Origin: Marinomonas ostreistagni
GTDB lineage: Bacteria > Pseudomonadota > Gammaproteobacteria > Pseudomonadales > Marinomonadaceae
NCBI RefSeq assembly: GCF_016461785.1
Contig: NZ_JAEMUH010000011.1
Location: forward strand, 1-64,000
Reading direction: 5' to 3'
DNA length: 64,000 nt
Part shown: piece after piece, positions 25,040-34,818 of the stretch
Position numbering within the stretch: position 1 is the first letter of the stretch
Layout of the letters: each line of letters opens with the position of its first letter
Position numbers and translations under genes: made by a program
The notes under the pieces: generated by a model
Database searches by the model: none
What the model was told of the DNA's origin: nothing
Seen by the model: the letters and a program-made list of their open reading frames with translations, nothing else

Positions 25040-26446
25040 TTATACGCTGTAGTAAAGATCGAACTCGATTGGGTGAGTTGTCATGTTTACTAGCTCAACT
25101 TCTTGAGACTTAAGTGCGATGTAAGCATCGATCATGTCATCAGAGAATACGCCGCCTTCTGTTAGGAATGCGCGATCTTCGCTTAGGCAGTTAAGAGCTT
25201 CTTCAAGGCTACCTGCAACTGTAGGGATAGCCAATGCTTCTTCAGCTGGTAGATCGTATAGATCTTTGTCAGCTGCATCCCCTGGGTGGATCTTGTTCTT
25301 GATACCGTCGATACCAGCCATCAACATTGCTGCGAAACATAGGTATGGGTTAGCGGTTGGATCCGCGAAACGTGCTTCGATACGCTTGCCTTTAGGAGAC
25401 GCAACGTATGGGATACGGATAGATGCAGAACGGTTACGAGCAGAGTAAGCAAGCATAACTGGTGCTTCGAAACCTGGTACAAGACGCTTGTAAGAGTTAG
25501 TAGAAGCGTTTGCGAAAGCGTTGATTGCTTTAGCGTGCTTGATGATACCGCCGATGTAGTACAACGCCATGTCAGATAGGCCAGCGTACTGATCGCCTGC
25601 GAATTGGTTTTCGCCATCTTTCCAGAAAGATTGGTGAACGTGCATACCTGAACCGTTGTCACCAACGATTGGCTTAGGCATGAAAGTAGCAGTTTTGCCG
25701 TATGCGTGAGCAACGTTGTGTACGCAGTACTTCATTACCTGAACTTCGTCAGCTTTCTTAACTAGAGTGTTGAATTTAACACCGATTTCGTTCTGACCAG
25801 CGGTCGCAACTTCGTGGTGGTGTACTTCAACTTCTTGGCCCATTGCTTCGATAGCAGCACACATTGCAGTACGGATCTCATGGTGAGAATCAACTGGTGG
25901 TACTGGGAAGTAGCCGCCTTTAACGCGTGGACGGTGACCAGTGTTACCGCCTTCGAAAGATTTGTTAGTAGACCAAGCTGCTTCTTCAGAGTTGATCTGA
26001 ACGCTACAGCCAGACATGTCTGCGTGCCATTTAACATCGTCAAAGATGAAGAATTCTGGCTCTGGACCGAAGAATGCAGTGTCGCCAAGACCAGTAGACT
26101 TAAGGAACTCTTCAGCGCGAAGTGCTACAGAACGTGGGTCGCGATCGTAACCTTGCATAGTTGAAGGCTCGATGATGTTACAACGGATGATCAGTGTAGA
26201 TTCTTCTGTGAATGGGTCAAGAAGAGCTGTGTCGTCCTGTGGCATCATGATCATGTCAGATTCGTTGATGCCTTTCCAACCTGCGATAGAAGAACCGTCA
26301 AACATTTGACCAGTTTCGAAGAATTCTTCGTCAACACCAGCAGCTGGGATAGTTACGTGTTGTTCTTTACCTTTGAAGTCAGTGAAACGTAGGTCAATCC
26401 ACTTTACGTCGTGCTCAGCGATCAAACCAAGAGTCTTGTTTGACAT
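25040..26446 (-). CDS. glnA: Glutamine synthetase type I (GlnA)
   Basis: Makes glutamine from glutamate, ammonia and ATP as a dodecamer; it is the entry point of ammonia assimilation. The ATG at 26446 gives [19 protein letters not shown], the normal N-terminus, with GGAG upstream; a longer frame to 26488 is not credible. Signatures include [29 protein letters not shown] and VPGFEAPV. Tyr397 in KDLYDLP is the adenylylation site, so activity should be controlled by GlnE. Codon use is strongly biased, as for a highly expressed gene. A sigma-54 promoter and NtrC-like sites lie upstream. Confidence 0.98.
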   Translation of the reverse strand: MSNKTLGLIAEHDVKWIDLRFTDFKGKEQHVTIPAAGVDEEFFETGQMFDGSSIAGWKGINESDMIMMPQDDTALLDPFTEESTLIIRCNIIEPSTMQGYDRDPRSVALRAEEFLKSTGLGDTAFFGPEPEFFIFDDVKWHADMSGCSVQINSEEAAWSTNKSFEGGNTGHRPRVKGGYFPVPPVDSHHEIRTAMCAAIEAMGQEVEVHHHEVATAGQNEIGVKFNTLVKKADEVQVMKYCVHNVAHAYGKTATFMPKPIVGDNGSGMHVHQSFWKDGENQFAGDQYAGLSDMALYYIGGIIKHAKAINAFANASTNSYKRLVPGFEAPVMLAYSARNRSASIRIPYVASPKGKRIEARFADPTANPYLCFAAMLMAGIDGIKNKIHPGDAADKDLYDLPAEEALAIPTVAGSLEEALNCLSEDRAFLTEGGVFSDDMIDAYIALKSQEVELVNMTTHPIEFDLYYSV

Positions 26447-26529
26447 AATTGTTCTCCAATGTTGTGTAAACGAAATTTCTTTCGGCATTCAATACTGCTT
26501 CACAATGAAGCGTTGTTGCGGAAATACAA

Positions 26530-26545
26530 AGCACAAGTTGTGCCA
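26530..26545 (-). promoter_or_regulatory. Sigma-54 promoter of glnA
   Basis: On the minus strand TGGCACAACTTGTGCT carries an exact TGGCAC and a -12 GC at the correct spacing (consensus TGGCACG-N4-TTGCW, two mismatches). It predicts transcription from about 26519, 73 bases before the glnA start. Confidence 0.65.
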
Positions 26546-26651
26546 GAATTTTGGGCGCACATTAAAGCTTAATAATATCAATAGCTTATATTTGATTGAT
26601 GATTTTTAGAACATACTTCTGCACTTTATTGATCCGAAATAAAAAAGCCAA

Positions 26652-26699
26652 TGACCTATTGTGGTGCAATTGTGTAGGGTTTTGTGTTTTTTTGGTGCA
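26652..26699 (-). promoter_or_regulatory. Two NtrC-like enhancer sites upstream of glnA
   Basis: Compared with an E. coli-type NtrC site (TGCAC-N6-GGTGCA), 26652-26668 (TGACCTATTGTGGTGCA) matches at most positions. 26683-26699 has an intact TTGGTGCA half. The sites are 31 bases apart, about three helical turns, and lie 140-170 bases from the predicted glnA start, as expected for NtrC enhancers. Confidence 0.5.
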
Positions 26700-26778
26700 A
26701 AGATTGGGGTTGGTTTCACTGAGATATGCTTTATACTGTGCGCCCTTCAAGACTGACTGTACGAAAAACACACACCCA

Positions 26779-28230
26779 ATGAAATTTATTGTTAAATTCT
26801 TTCCAGAAATCACCATAAAGAGCCGTCCTGTTCGCAAAGCATTCATCAAGCAACTGCGCCAAAATATTCGTCACGTGTTACGTGATCATGATGAAGATGT
26901 GACGGTGGCAGGCAACTGGGACTATATAGAAGTTCTTTCTGATCACGAATCTCAGCGAGAAGCGTTTATTGAATCGCTACGTAACATCGCAGGTATTGCG
27001 CATTTTCAGTACGTTCGTGAGTTCCCGTTGACGACTTTGGATGGCATCGTTGATGAGGCTATGGTTTCTTACGGTGAAGTACTGAAAGATTCTGTGTTTG
27101 CAGTGCGTGTGAAACGTGTCGGTCAGCATGACTTTAGTTCTGTGGAAGCAGAGCGACACATTGGCGGGTCTCTTAAGGCTCGTAGTGGCGCTTTAGCTGT
27201 ACGTTTAAAAAATCCAGAAGTGTTGGTTCCTATTGATATCCGTGATGATCGTGTATGGATGATCGAACAACGTATCGAAGGTTTGGGTGGTTACCCATTA
27301 GGATCTCAGGATGCGGTGCTATCGCTGATTTCCGGTGGCTATGATTCAACAGTTAGTTCATTCATGACCATGAGTCGTGGACTTAAAACACACTTTTGTT
27401 TCTTTAACCTAGGTGGCGATGCACACGAGATTGGCGTTAAGCAAGTGTCACACTTCTTATGGGAAAAGTACGGCTCTAATTTAGGAGTGAAATTCATCAC
27501 GATTCCTTTTGAGGATGTGGTGGGGGAGATCCTAAACAACGTCGATAACTCAGAGATGGGTGTTATCCTTAAGCGAATGATGTTGCGTGCGGCATCAAAA
27601 GTGATGGAAGGGGTTAGCGCTAAGGCATTGGTAACCGGTGAAAGCATTGCTCAAGTGTCTAGTCAGACATTGGTTAACCTAAAAGTCATCGACAATGTAA
27701 CGGATGATTTGGTGATTCGTCCTCTAGTAACCATGAATAAGCAAGAGATCATCGATAAAGCCAAAGAAATCGGTACTGCGCCATTTGCGGCAAGTATGCC
27801 GGAATTTTGTGGTGTTATCTCTGTGAAGCCAACCACACGTGCGAAAATGCACCGAGTAGAGCGTGAGGAAGCGAAGTTCAATTTCGACGTATTGGACAAT
27901 GCTGTCAACAATGCTCGAGTGATGTCGATTCAAGATGTTATTGAGGATGTGAACAAGCAATACCAAGGTGAAGTACCCGTTGTTCGCATGCCTGTAGGTG
28001 ACGAGATCATTATTGATATTCGCCATCCAGATGAAGTTGAGCGTAACCCAGTTAAGGTATCGGGGCGTCCAGTACTTAATGTGCCGTTTTTTACTCTGAG
28101 TACCAAGTGGTCAACCCTAGACCAAGATGCCACCTACCTACTGTATTGTGGCAAAGGTGTGATGAGTCGCATTCACGCATCTCACCTGCTTTCGAAGGGC
28201 AATGAAAACGTAGGCGTGTATCTGCCGTAG
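26779..28230 (+). CDS. thiI: tRNA 4-thiouridine synthase / thiamine biosynthesis sulfurtransferase ThiI
   Basis: Transfers sulfur from IscS to U8 of tRNA and to ThiS for thiamine thiazole synthesis. The ATG at 26779 gives MKFIVKFFPEITIKSRPVR, the family N-terminus, and 483 residues (E. coli 482). A ferredoxin-like/THUMP region comes first. The PP-loop is ISGGYDST, a conserved Cys lies in MPEFCGV, and a C-terminal rhodanese domain has the sulfur-carrying Cys457 in YCGKGVMS. It is divergent from glnA and ends at a bidirectional terminator. The same thiI/glnA adjacency is known in Pseudomonas. Confidence 0.97.
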   Translation: MKFIVKFFPEITIKSRPVRKAFIKQLRQNIRHVLRDHDEDVTVAGNWDYIEVLSDHESQREAFIESLRNIAGIAHFQYVREFPLTTLDGIVDEAMVSYGEVLKDSVFAVRVKRVGQHDFSSVEAERHIGGSLKARSGALAVRLKNPEVLVPIDIRDDRVWMIEQRIEGLGGYPLGSQDAVLSLISGGYDSTVSSFMTMSRGLKTHFCFFNLGGDAHEIGVKQVSHFLWEKYGSNLGVKFITIPFEDVVGEILNNVDNSEMGVILKRMMLRAASKVMEGVSAKALVTGESIAQVSSQTLVNLKVIDNVTDDLVIRPLVTMNKQEIIDKAKEIGTAPFAASMPEFCGVISVKPTTRAKMHRVEREEAKFNFDVLDNAVNNARVMSIQDVIEDVNKQYQGEVPVVRMPVGDEIIIDIRHPDEVERNPVKVSGRPVLNVPFFTLSTKWSTLDQDATYLLYCGKGVMSRIHASHLLSKGNENVGVYLP

Positions 28231-28252
28231 ACATTGTTAGGGTATGTAAAAT

Positions 28253-28285
28253 AAAATAGCGCACCACATTGGTGCGCTATTTTTT
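28253..28285. terminator. Bidirectional terminator after thiI
   Basis: A 14-bp perfect stem AAAATAGCGCACCA / TGGTGCGCTATTTT with a three-base loop, followed by Ts on the plus strand. It is shared with the convergent haem protein gene. Confidence 0.9.
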
Positions 28286-28290
28286 AGGTT

Positions 28291-29694
28291 TTAATGTCTA
28301 AATTCCTTTTGTAATACTCGCCAAGCATCCCAAAACTGTTCGTACTCGACAGGAGACATATTTGTTTCGCTAAGTGGTTTTTGCGATGTGTAATTCATCA
28401 GTGACATTTCGAGAGCGGTGCTGTAATCCAAAGCAATAGCGCCAGACCTAGTAGATTGGGGCTGTGTGCCTGGGCGGTTCTGAAACCATCTATTCCAAGC
28501 ATCAGATCCCGGTTTAAACATCCTTAGTGGTTCTGTAATAGGTGTTTTGGCTGGGTATAGGTAGGTTGGCATACCTTTGTCATTTTTTACGTATGACACT
28601 GTGCCATGACAAGACATACAGGAGGAGCTAGGCAAGCGATTAACCAGCTGTTCACCAATGTAGACATCATCTTTGACTGAAATATCAAACGGACCAGACA
28701 GGCGTCCCCCATAACCCAATGTCACCGTTGCATATTTGGGAGCATTAGGGTTGACATAGGTTTCTTCTAATGTGGCGTTAGGATAGTAGGTAGAGTTAAT
28801 ATCAGGGTCATTCCCCCACATGGCTCCTAGAGGCACCATTTTTTCCCATGGACTTGAGCCGGGTGCGTTCTTATCATAAACAAGTGTTGTAAATACCCAG
28901 CCAGTTTCAGGTGAGGCAGAATAATCTTTGACAATAATGTCAAAGATGGTGACGTAAGTATCTATTAATTCTGGCTCAGCATATTTGATAGTGCCATTTA
29001 GATCGAAGGGTTTGCGGTAGATTTGCCATTTAGCGGCGCCTTCCAAAACAGGCCACTCTTCAGGCGATGCTGAGGCCGAAGCAGCTTTTATAATCACTGA
29101 TCCTTCTGGAAATTGAGCTTCATTGTTTTCAAGTGAAGGCGGGCAGTCGTTTGAACCTGGGTGACACTTTTGCCAGACCTTGTGTAGGGTAGTTGCTGCC
29201 ACTTCATTAAAGTAAATCGCAGCATAATTTCGCAGATTCGTTGTAAGGTGAGAATCCGCATAAACGGATGCTGGTTGTATTTGCCCTGTGTATGTGCCAT
29301 AAACCGCTTCTCTTCCTTCCCAGCCTGTTGCTTCAATGTCTTCCCCTGCCCAGAGCATACTGTACCAGCCTTTTTGAGAAGAGTTATTCCATTTCTCTGG
29401 ATCTTCTACTAGTGTTTTCATGGGGGACTCGACAAATGACTTCAAAGCATAAACGTATTGGAGGGCATTGGCTTTACTGATTGGCTGACCATTAAGAACT
29501 TCTCGACCAGGGACTGTTACAACTTCAGGAAGTGATGTGGGGTAGTCAACATTTAGCTTAAAAAGAGGGCCGTCATAGATTGATTTGGGTGGGATTAAAC
29601 CATTATTTATGGCGTACGGGTCTATTGTCTCGTTAGCGAGAACGCTGCTTGATATAATTAATAAACTTGAATAAATCCATTTTTGATATCTCAT
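28291..29694 (-). CDS. Secreted protein with a single c-type haem motif (467 aa)
   Basis: I do not recognise this family. The ATG at 29694 gives a signal peptide (MRYQKWIYSSLLIISSSVLA, then NETID) and follows GGGG. One CMSCH haem-binding motif lies in the C-terminal third. The rest is a long domain rich in Trp, Tyr and Pro, with segments such as WYSMLWAGEDIEATGWEGRE and ATVTLGYGGRLSGPFD. The large N-terminal part is not a standard cytochrome c fold. It starts 25 bases after the pseudokinase/GGDEF gene and is probably in the same operon. Periplasmic location and haem attachment are inferred; an electron-transfer or haem-sensing role is possible. Confidence 0.75.
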   Translation of the reverse strand: MRYQKWIYSSLLIISSSVLANETIDPYAINNGLIPPKSIYDGPLFKLNVDYPTSLPEVVTVPGREVLNGQPISKANALQYVYALKSFVESPMKTLVEDPEKWNNSSQKGWYSMLWAGEDIEATGWEGREAVYGTYTGQIQPASVYADSHLTTNLRNYAAIYFNEVAATTLHKVWQKCHPGSNDCPPSLENNEAQFPEGSVIIKAASASASPEEWPVLEGAAKWQIYRKPFDLNGTIKYAEPELIDTYVTIFDIIVKDYSASPETGWVFTTLVYDKNAPGSSPWEKMVPLGAMWGNDPDINSTYYPNATLEETYVNPNAPKYATVTLGYGGRLSGPFDISVKDDVYIGEQLVNRLPSSSCMSCHGTVSYVKNDKGMPTYLYPAKTPITEPLRMFKPGSDAWNRWFQNRPGTQPQSTRSGAIALDYSTALEMSLMNYTSQKPLSETNMSPVEYEQFWDAWRVLQKEFRH

Positions 29695-29719
29695 ATACGC
29701 CCCGATTCCTGATTGATGT

Positions 29720-32700
29720 TTAACTGGCTGTTTCTGATATTTCTGAATACATGACAGTTTGGTTTCTGCCTTGGTGTTTGGCTTGATATAGAGCTTCATC
29801 CGCCTGTTTAAATAGTGAGTTAAATGTGTCACTGTTTTTACAGTAACTGACACCAATGCTCATAGTGACAAATGGTTTCACATCAGAAGACTCATGTGTG
29901 ATTTGTTTGGCGGCCAATGTGTGGTGAATTTCATCTGTAAGCCGTTTTACTTCTTCCTGTGAATGGTTTGCTAGAACCACAATGAATTCTTCACCCCCTA
30001 TCCTTGCAGCAAGATCTCGTTCAGACAGGAGCTGAGATTGAAAACAGGCTGCAACGTCTTTTAAACAGAGGTCGCCAGACTCGTGACCATAGCGGTCGTT
30101 ATAACGTTTAAAGTAATCCACATCACACAAGATAATAGCGAGAGGTTGGTTGTTTTGTTGGCAAATAAGTTTTTGTGTATCAAAAAAGCTATCGAAGTAA
30201 CGGCGGTTGGGTAATTGGGTCAGGACATCTGTCAATGCTAGCTTTTCCAATTGTTGGTTGGCTCGATAAAGCTCTTCTTGAATCTGGCGTCGGTCTAGAT
30301 TCTCTCGCTCTAGCTCTTGATTAAGGTGCTGGATGGTCTGGTTTTGATTTTGTAGAGCCTGTTTTTGCTCTTCGATATCTTGAGTCCTCTTCGCTACTCG
30401 GTCTTCCAGTGTCTGGTAGACACGCGTATTTTCAATTGAGATGGCAATTTGCCCACGCAAAAAATAAATGAAGTCTAAATGCTGATGGTTGAAAGCCCCT
30501 GGAGTGTCGTTGTTTTCAAGGTAAATAGCGCCTTTGAGTTGTCCTTGAAGCATGAGTGGTGCGCAAAGGACAGATAGAACATTATGTTCTGAAATATAAT
30601 CATCAGCTTGGAAAAGAGAGTCAATAGTAGCATTTTCGATTATCTGAGCTTCTTTTGCGGAATATATGTAATGAATAATTGGAGCAGGCAGTTTTCCTTT
30701 AAAGGGCGCCGGAGTGTTTAGAACCGGATGATGAGAGTGTTCCTCAAGGTTGGAGTCTGCTGCTATTTTCAACTCATGTTGTTCTTCGATAAGTAATACT
30801 ACGCGTTTGGCCCCAGTGCTAGCCTTCATAATTTGAATGACTTGTTCCATTAATTGATCTAAGCGTCGAGTTTGTGCAATGACCTCGGTCGATTGAGCTA
30901 ATTTCGTAATGGATTGGTTGAGAGAGGCATTTGGTAGTAAGATGCTTGCCCAATCTTGCTCTTCGCCAAATATCCCCCATTTACACCCCAGCTCATAGGC
31001 TCGGTTTTGATGACTGTGCGCCGCAATTCGCTGGTTGCTGTCTTCGTATTTTCTTGATAATTGAATGTGAATTAGGAACTGAATGTTGAGATGACCTTGT
31101 AACCCTGCAATGTGAGATGAATCTTGATAAAGCTTAAACGCTTTGGGTGACTCGCCGAGTAAATAAGATAATTCGGCTTTTAAAAATAACAACCGATCAA
31201 GAAAGTTATCAGAGCAACGTGCATTAAAGCGCTCAAACCGCTTAATCGCTTGGCGAAGTTTATGTATTGCTTTGGAAACCGTTACTTGTTTCTTAGCGGC
31301 TTTGCGTAAAGTAATCAGTGTTTCAAGAAATAAATGCTCGGAACTATGCAGCAGTCCTTTAGAGTCTTTGAGGCATGACTTTGCCTTGACAAGAGCGTCT
31401 TCAGCGATTGCAAGGTTATCTTGTAGAAAGCCCAATGCCATTTTGTTGATAAAGTACATGTGCGCAAAATGCTTAGCGCCTTGTGTTAATAAACGGTTTT
31501 CATGCTCAATTAGAGAGTCTTCTGACCACAGTTCCTGATGACACTCTGGGCGGAACTTTATGCGCAAAATCAGCTGTTTAATCGCCAGCAATAGTTCCTT
31601 ATGATAATGCGCGTTATGGCGCTGTAGGTCGTTAATTGCAAGATGGCAGTCGGCTAGGCATTCATCCAGAGATGCACCTCTCATTAACTTATGTTGGATC
31701 AATCCAACTCTTGCACAAGCAACGTGGAACCAGTCTCCTACCAGTGTTCCTTGGCTTACAGCGTTTTTCCATAGACCTTCCGTCTCAAGGGTGGGAAAAC
31801 TCCAAGAGTGACCAAAATAGCCGTAAACGAAACTGACTTCCGATACGAGTCTTTTGGCTTCGTATTTTTCTAATAGAGCTAAAGATAATTGCCCATAATC
31901 GACACCAGCTTGTCTGCGCCCTAAGATGCCGCATTGGAAAATGACACCAAATACCATATAACCAATGGCCGCTTCTGGCGTATTGCCATATTGAATAGAA
32001 AGACCGACCTGTCTTGCAGCTAAGTAGACGCATAGTTCTGGCCTAATTTGATAGGCCGCCTTTTGCATGGCCGATAGGAGACTAATAATCGCAATGATCT
32101 TTTGGTCTTCAGCTCGAGGGAGCTCGAACAAGTCGACAGTGCTTTTACCTTTCAGTTGCCAAGTTAACTTAGCAAGTGTTGGGATTAATAAAGGTGGGGT
32201 AAAGGTCGCAGGAATTTTTACACCCAGTTCTTCTAGTGCATCCCGGCCAACAGCGTAAGCTTCGTTATACTGACCAATGTCAGTATTCAGCTTGATTAGA
32301 AGGTCGAATATAACAGTGCGTTCAAGCAGGTCTTCTGAAGCTTTTAATGCGTTTTTTAGATGTTGCTCAGCCTCTTCAGTCAGACCAAACAAATGACAGC
32401 ACTCACCGAGTTCTTGATGCACTTGGCTGTTTAGTAAATGGGGGGCTGCTACAGAGAAAAGTTTGGATGCACGTTTAACGCATTGATACGCTAATTCAAA
32501 ATCTCCTCGCTGTTTGGCTTCCTTTGCTGCCAGCATATTGAGTTTGGCAATGTCCGCTTTCAATTTATCTGTTTTAACTAATGGCATGGATAAATGAAAA
32601 TGGTGCACACATTTTAATAGAGCTTCATTAGACAGGGTGATTTTGGCGTAGTATTGAGCGATATCAAAGTGATGCTGCTGAGCGGAGGCATTACTTAACG

Positions 32701-34684
32701 CATTATGTGCTGCTTGTTGAAGCCTATCGTGGGCGAAGCGAACTGACTCGGTCTCCGAATCGATTGGTACTAACCATCCTGAGTTAATACTGCGCTCAAT
32801 GAGGTTCGACATATCGACTTGGGGGAGTAATGCTTCCAAAATCTGGGTTGGAATGATGGCGCCAATGCAAGATGCAATAGAAAGTAGCTCTTGCTGGTCG
32901 GCTGCTAGCTCATTAAAACGTTGCGATAGAACTTCAAAGACATTATTTGAAATTGGAATTTGTTTAAGCTGATTACTTTCGAATAGCCAATCGCCATTCT
33001 TTAAATTTAAGTAAATGAACCCTTTATCTTGAGCCTGTTTTAAATATTCTTGAACAAAAAAGGGGTTACCTTGTGTTTTTAATAGAATATCTTGTGTCCA
33101 TTTCTCAGCAAGATTAGCAGACAGTTGCCCTTGTTTTTCAATCGTATTGAATAGGGTGCCTTTTGAAATAGGGTCCAGCTGAATCGTGTTTTGCTGAATA
33201 GGTAAGCCTTTTAGGGAGACGATATGTTGCTTATGACGGTCTGATAAATCAGAAGACGTGTCACGATAAGCAAAAATGATACTACAGCGTTGTAGCTGAT
33301 CGTAACTTTCTTCAAGCCAAGCAAAGGTACTGTTATCTGCCCATTGAATATCGTCTAGAAATAAGCAAACAGGCTTAGAGAATTTGGTGATGGCATTTAG
33401 GATGATGATAATTGAGCGCTGAAAGAAAGCTTTAGACTCTTTTGCCTGAAGCTGAGAGGTTGAGTTGCTTACGTCAATAAGGAAACTAAGTTCTGGAATT
33501 CGTTGCGCAAGAAGCCCAGAGTAAACACTCAATTCTCTGTTAAGGTATTGTTTTATTTCAAATAAACTGTCTGGTGTTTGCAATAAGACATGTTTAATTA
33601 ACGTTCTTAACAAAGAGAAAAATGGCTCAAGTGGAATAACAGACTGATACTGGTCAAACTTTATAGAAGCATATAACAGCTTTTGCGATTGGGTGCTTAG
33701 CGCTGTTTTGATAAAGCTTGATTTCCCTATACCAGATGGCCCGTGAACGTAAATATATTGACTATTGTGAGTGCCTTTATCCATTTCAAGGAGTTGGCAG
33801 AGCTCATTTAGCTGTGGTTGTCTGTCAGCTAACAAATAATGAAACACCTTAGTCGAGAAGCTACATTGATCAATTTCAAAGTCAGGTAATGGGGTGCTAT
33901 CTTGGAGAGCTTCATAACAAATTTTTAAATCGACCATGACAGAGCTTAGATCTTGGTAACGTTCACTCTGTGTGTTTGCCTTCATACGAGCTGTAATATT
34001 CCCCAGTTTCTCCAAAATCTTATCTGTGGAGATCGAAGTGCCTTGCTGGCCTTGCAAGATATCGCGAGAGGATTTGATTAAACGATCGAATACCTGCCCT
34101 AATGCATATATATCAATTTGTTCGTTTGCAAAGACGGACTCTCCGACTTTTGTCTCTGGTGCTAAAAAGTCACTATTTTGAGATGGGAAAGTTCTTTGGT
34201 TCTTAACAAGTCTGTCGTTATGCGCTACGGCGTAGCTAAGGCGACAAATACGAACTTGTGTTGGTTGTAACGAAAGTAATATGGAATCGGTCGATAGGTT
34301 ATAATGAATATAGCCCGAGTTGTGTATGAAGTTTACTGCTTCGGTGATTTGAATCGCTGCGTTTAGTGCCTCGTTTAATGGAATTTGCTTAGATTGAATC
34401 CAGGCATCTAATGGCTCCCCTTCGAAATACTCGAGTTCTAATAAAGTAATGTTATCTATGCTTGTGATGCCAATAGCTTTTTCAATAAAGGGGTGGCGTA
34501 TACGATTCAGCAAGATGTGCTCGTGCCTTAGAGCTTCTAGTAGTGGGAGGCCATGCTGAAGATGTGTTAATTGCTTATAAAAACGAGTTTTATTAGTCGA
34601 CTTTACTCGGTAAAACTTTGCGTATTTATTCGCAGTGAAAAATAAGTTTGAATCCATATGCGATTCCGTAACAACTTTATGCAT
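29720..34684 (-). CDS. Pseudokinase / AAA ATPase / helical-repeat / GAF / GGDEF signalling protein (1654 aa)
   Basis: A giant cytoplasmic signalling protein. Residues about 15-215 resemble a serine/threonine kinase domain, but the catalytic HRD is HYN (127-129) and DFG is replaced by RLS, so it is probably a pseudokinase. An AAA-type ATPase follows, with P-loop GPSGIGKSS (315-323) and Walker B LFLDDIQWAD (about 440-450). Then comes a long helical, TPR-like region (about 700-1290), a GAF domain (about 1300-1420), a coiled coil, and a GGDEF domain with intact GGEEF (about 1561-1565). The RxxD inhibitory site is absent. Related proteins usually end in a histidine kinase. The likely output is cyclic di-GMP. 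The start could also be the ATG at 34657. Confidence 0.85.
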   Translation of the reverse strand: MHKVVTESHMDSNLFFTANKYAKFYRVKSTNKTRFYKQLTHLQHGLPLLEALRHEHILLNRIRHPFIEKAIGITSIDNITLLELEYFEGEPLDAWIQSKQIPLNEALNAAIQITEAVNFIHNSGYIHYNLSTDSILLSLQPTQVRICRLSYAVAHNDRLVKNQRTFPSQNSDFLAPETKVGESVFANEQIDIYALGQVFDRLIKSSRDILQGQQGTSISTDKILEKLGNITARMKANTQSERYQDLSSVMVDLKICYEALQDSTPLPDFEIDQCSFSTKVFHYLLADRQPQLNELCQLLEMDKGTHNSQYIYVHGPSGIGKSSFIKTALSTQSQKLLYASIKFDQYQSVIPLEPFFSLLRTLIKHVLLQTPDSLFEIKQYLNRELSVYSGLLAQRIPELSFLIDVSNSTSQLQAKESKAFFQRSIIIILNAITKFSKPVCLFLDDIQWADNSTFAWLEESYDQLQRCSIIFAYRDTSSDLSDRHKQHIVSLKGLPIQQNTIQLDPISKGTLFNTIEKQGQLSANLAEKWTQDILLKTQGNPFFVQEYLKQAQDKGFIYLNLKNGDWLFESNQLKQIPISNNVFEVLSQRFNELAADQQELLSIASCIGAIIPTQILEALLPQVDMSNLIERSINSGWLVPIDSETESVRFAHDRLQQAAHNALSNASAQQHHFDIAQYYAKITLSNEALLKCVHHFHLSMPLVKTDKLKADIAKLNMLAAKEAKQRGDFELAYQCVKRASKLFSVAAPHLLNSQVHQELGECCHLFGLTEEAEQHLKNALKASEDLLERTVIFDLLIKLNTDIGQYNEAYAVGRDALEELGVKIPATFTPPLLIPTLAKLTWQLKGKSTVDLFELPRAEDQKIIAIISLLSAMQKAAYQIRPELCVYLAARQVGLSIQYGNTPEAAIGYMVFGVIFQCGILGRRQAGVDYGQLSLALLEKYEAKRLVSEVSFVYGYFGHSWSFPTLETEGLWKNAVSQGTLVGDWFHVACARVGLIQHKLMRGASLDECLADCHLAINDLQRHNAHYHKELLLAIKQLILRIKFRPECHQELWSEDSLIEHENRLLTQGAKHFAHMYFINKMALGFLQDNLAIAEDALVKAKSCLKDSKGLLHSSEHLFLETLITLRKAAKKQVTVSKAIHKLRQAIKRFERFNARCSDNFLDRLLFLKAELSYLLGESPKAFKLYQDSSHIAGLQGHLNIQFLIHIQLSRKYEDSNQRIAAHSHQNRAYELGCKWGIFGEEQDWASILLPNASLNQSITKLAQSTEVIAQTRRLDQLMEQVIQIMKASTGAKRVVLLIEEQHELKIAADSNLEEHSHHPVLNTPAPFKGKLPAPIIHYIYSAKEAQIIENATIDSLFQADDYISEHNVLSVLCAPLMLQGQLKGAIYLENNDTPGAFNHQHLDFIYFLRGQIAISIENTRVYQTLEDRVAKRTQDIEEQKQALQNQNQTIQHLNQELERENLDRRQIQEELYRANQQLEKLALTDVLTQLPNRRYFDSFFDTQKLICQQNNQPLAIILCDVDYFKRYNDRYGHESGDLCLKDVAACFQSQLLSERDLAARIGGEEFIVVLANHSQEEVKRLTDEIHHTLAAKQITHESSDVKPFVTMSIGVSYCKNSDTFNSLFKQADEALYQAKHQGRNQTVMYSEISETAS

Positions 34685-34767
34685 GTCTAATAGAACACTT
34701 CATCACTCATCAGACAAAAGCGGGGTCTATTAATAACTCATATTTAGTAGAAGAAATCTAGAACTAA

Positions 34768-34818
34768 TTGATCCGATCAAGTAGTTTGGGAATGTAATGT
34801 TATGTATCTATTGATCAA
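34768..34818. promoter_or_regulatory. Tandem TTGATC palindromes in a divergent promoter region
   Basis: TTGATC-C-GATCAA (34768-34780) and TTGATCAA (34811-34818) lie about 40 bases apart between the pseudokinase/GGDEF gene and the divergent chemoreceptor gene. They could bind a common regulator. The first resembles an FNR box but has a three-base spacer where four is needed. Confidence 0.35.

Larger units (their letters stand above)
26447..26778. other. 332-bp divergent regulatory region between glnA and thiI
   Basis: No gene is supported here. It contains the glnA sigma-54 promoter, two NtrC-like sites and the upstream region of thiI. A frame that extends thiI leftward to 26596 runs through these sites and lacks a ribosome site, so I do not accept it. 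Confidence 0.7.

Noticed and set aside
26596-26778. N-terminal extension of thiI
   Set aside because: The family N-terminus starts at 26779, and the extension crosses NtrC-like sites without a ribosome site.
29720-34684. Active serine/threonine protein kinase
   Set aside because: The catalytic Asp of HRD and the DFG motif are both replaced, so an active kinase call is not supported.
34768-34780. FNR box
   Set aside because: TTGAT and ATCAA are separated by three bases, not four, so it does not meet the consensus; kept only as an unassigned palindrome.
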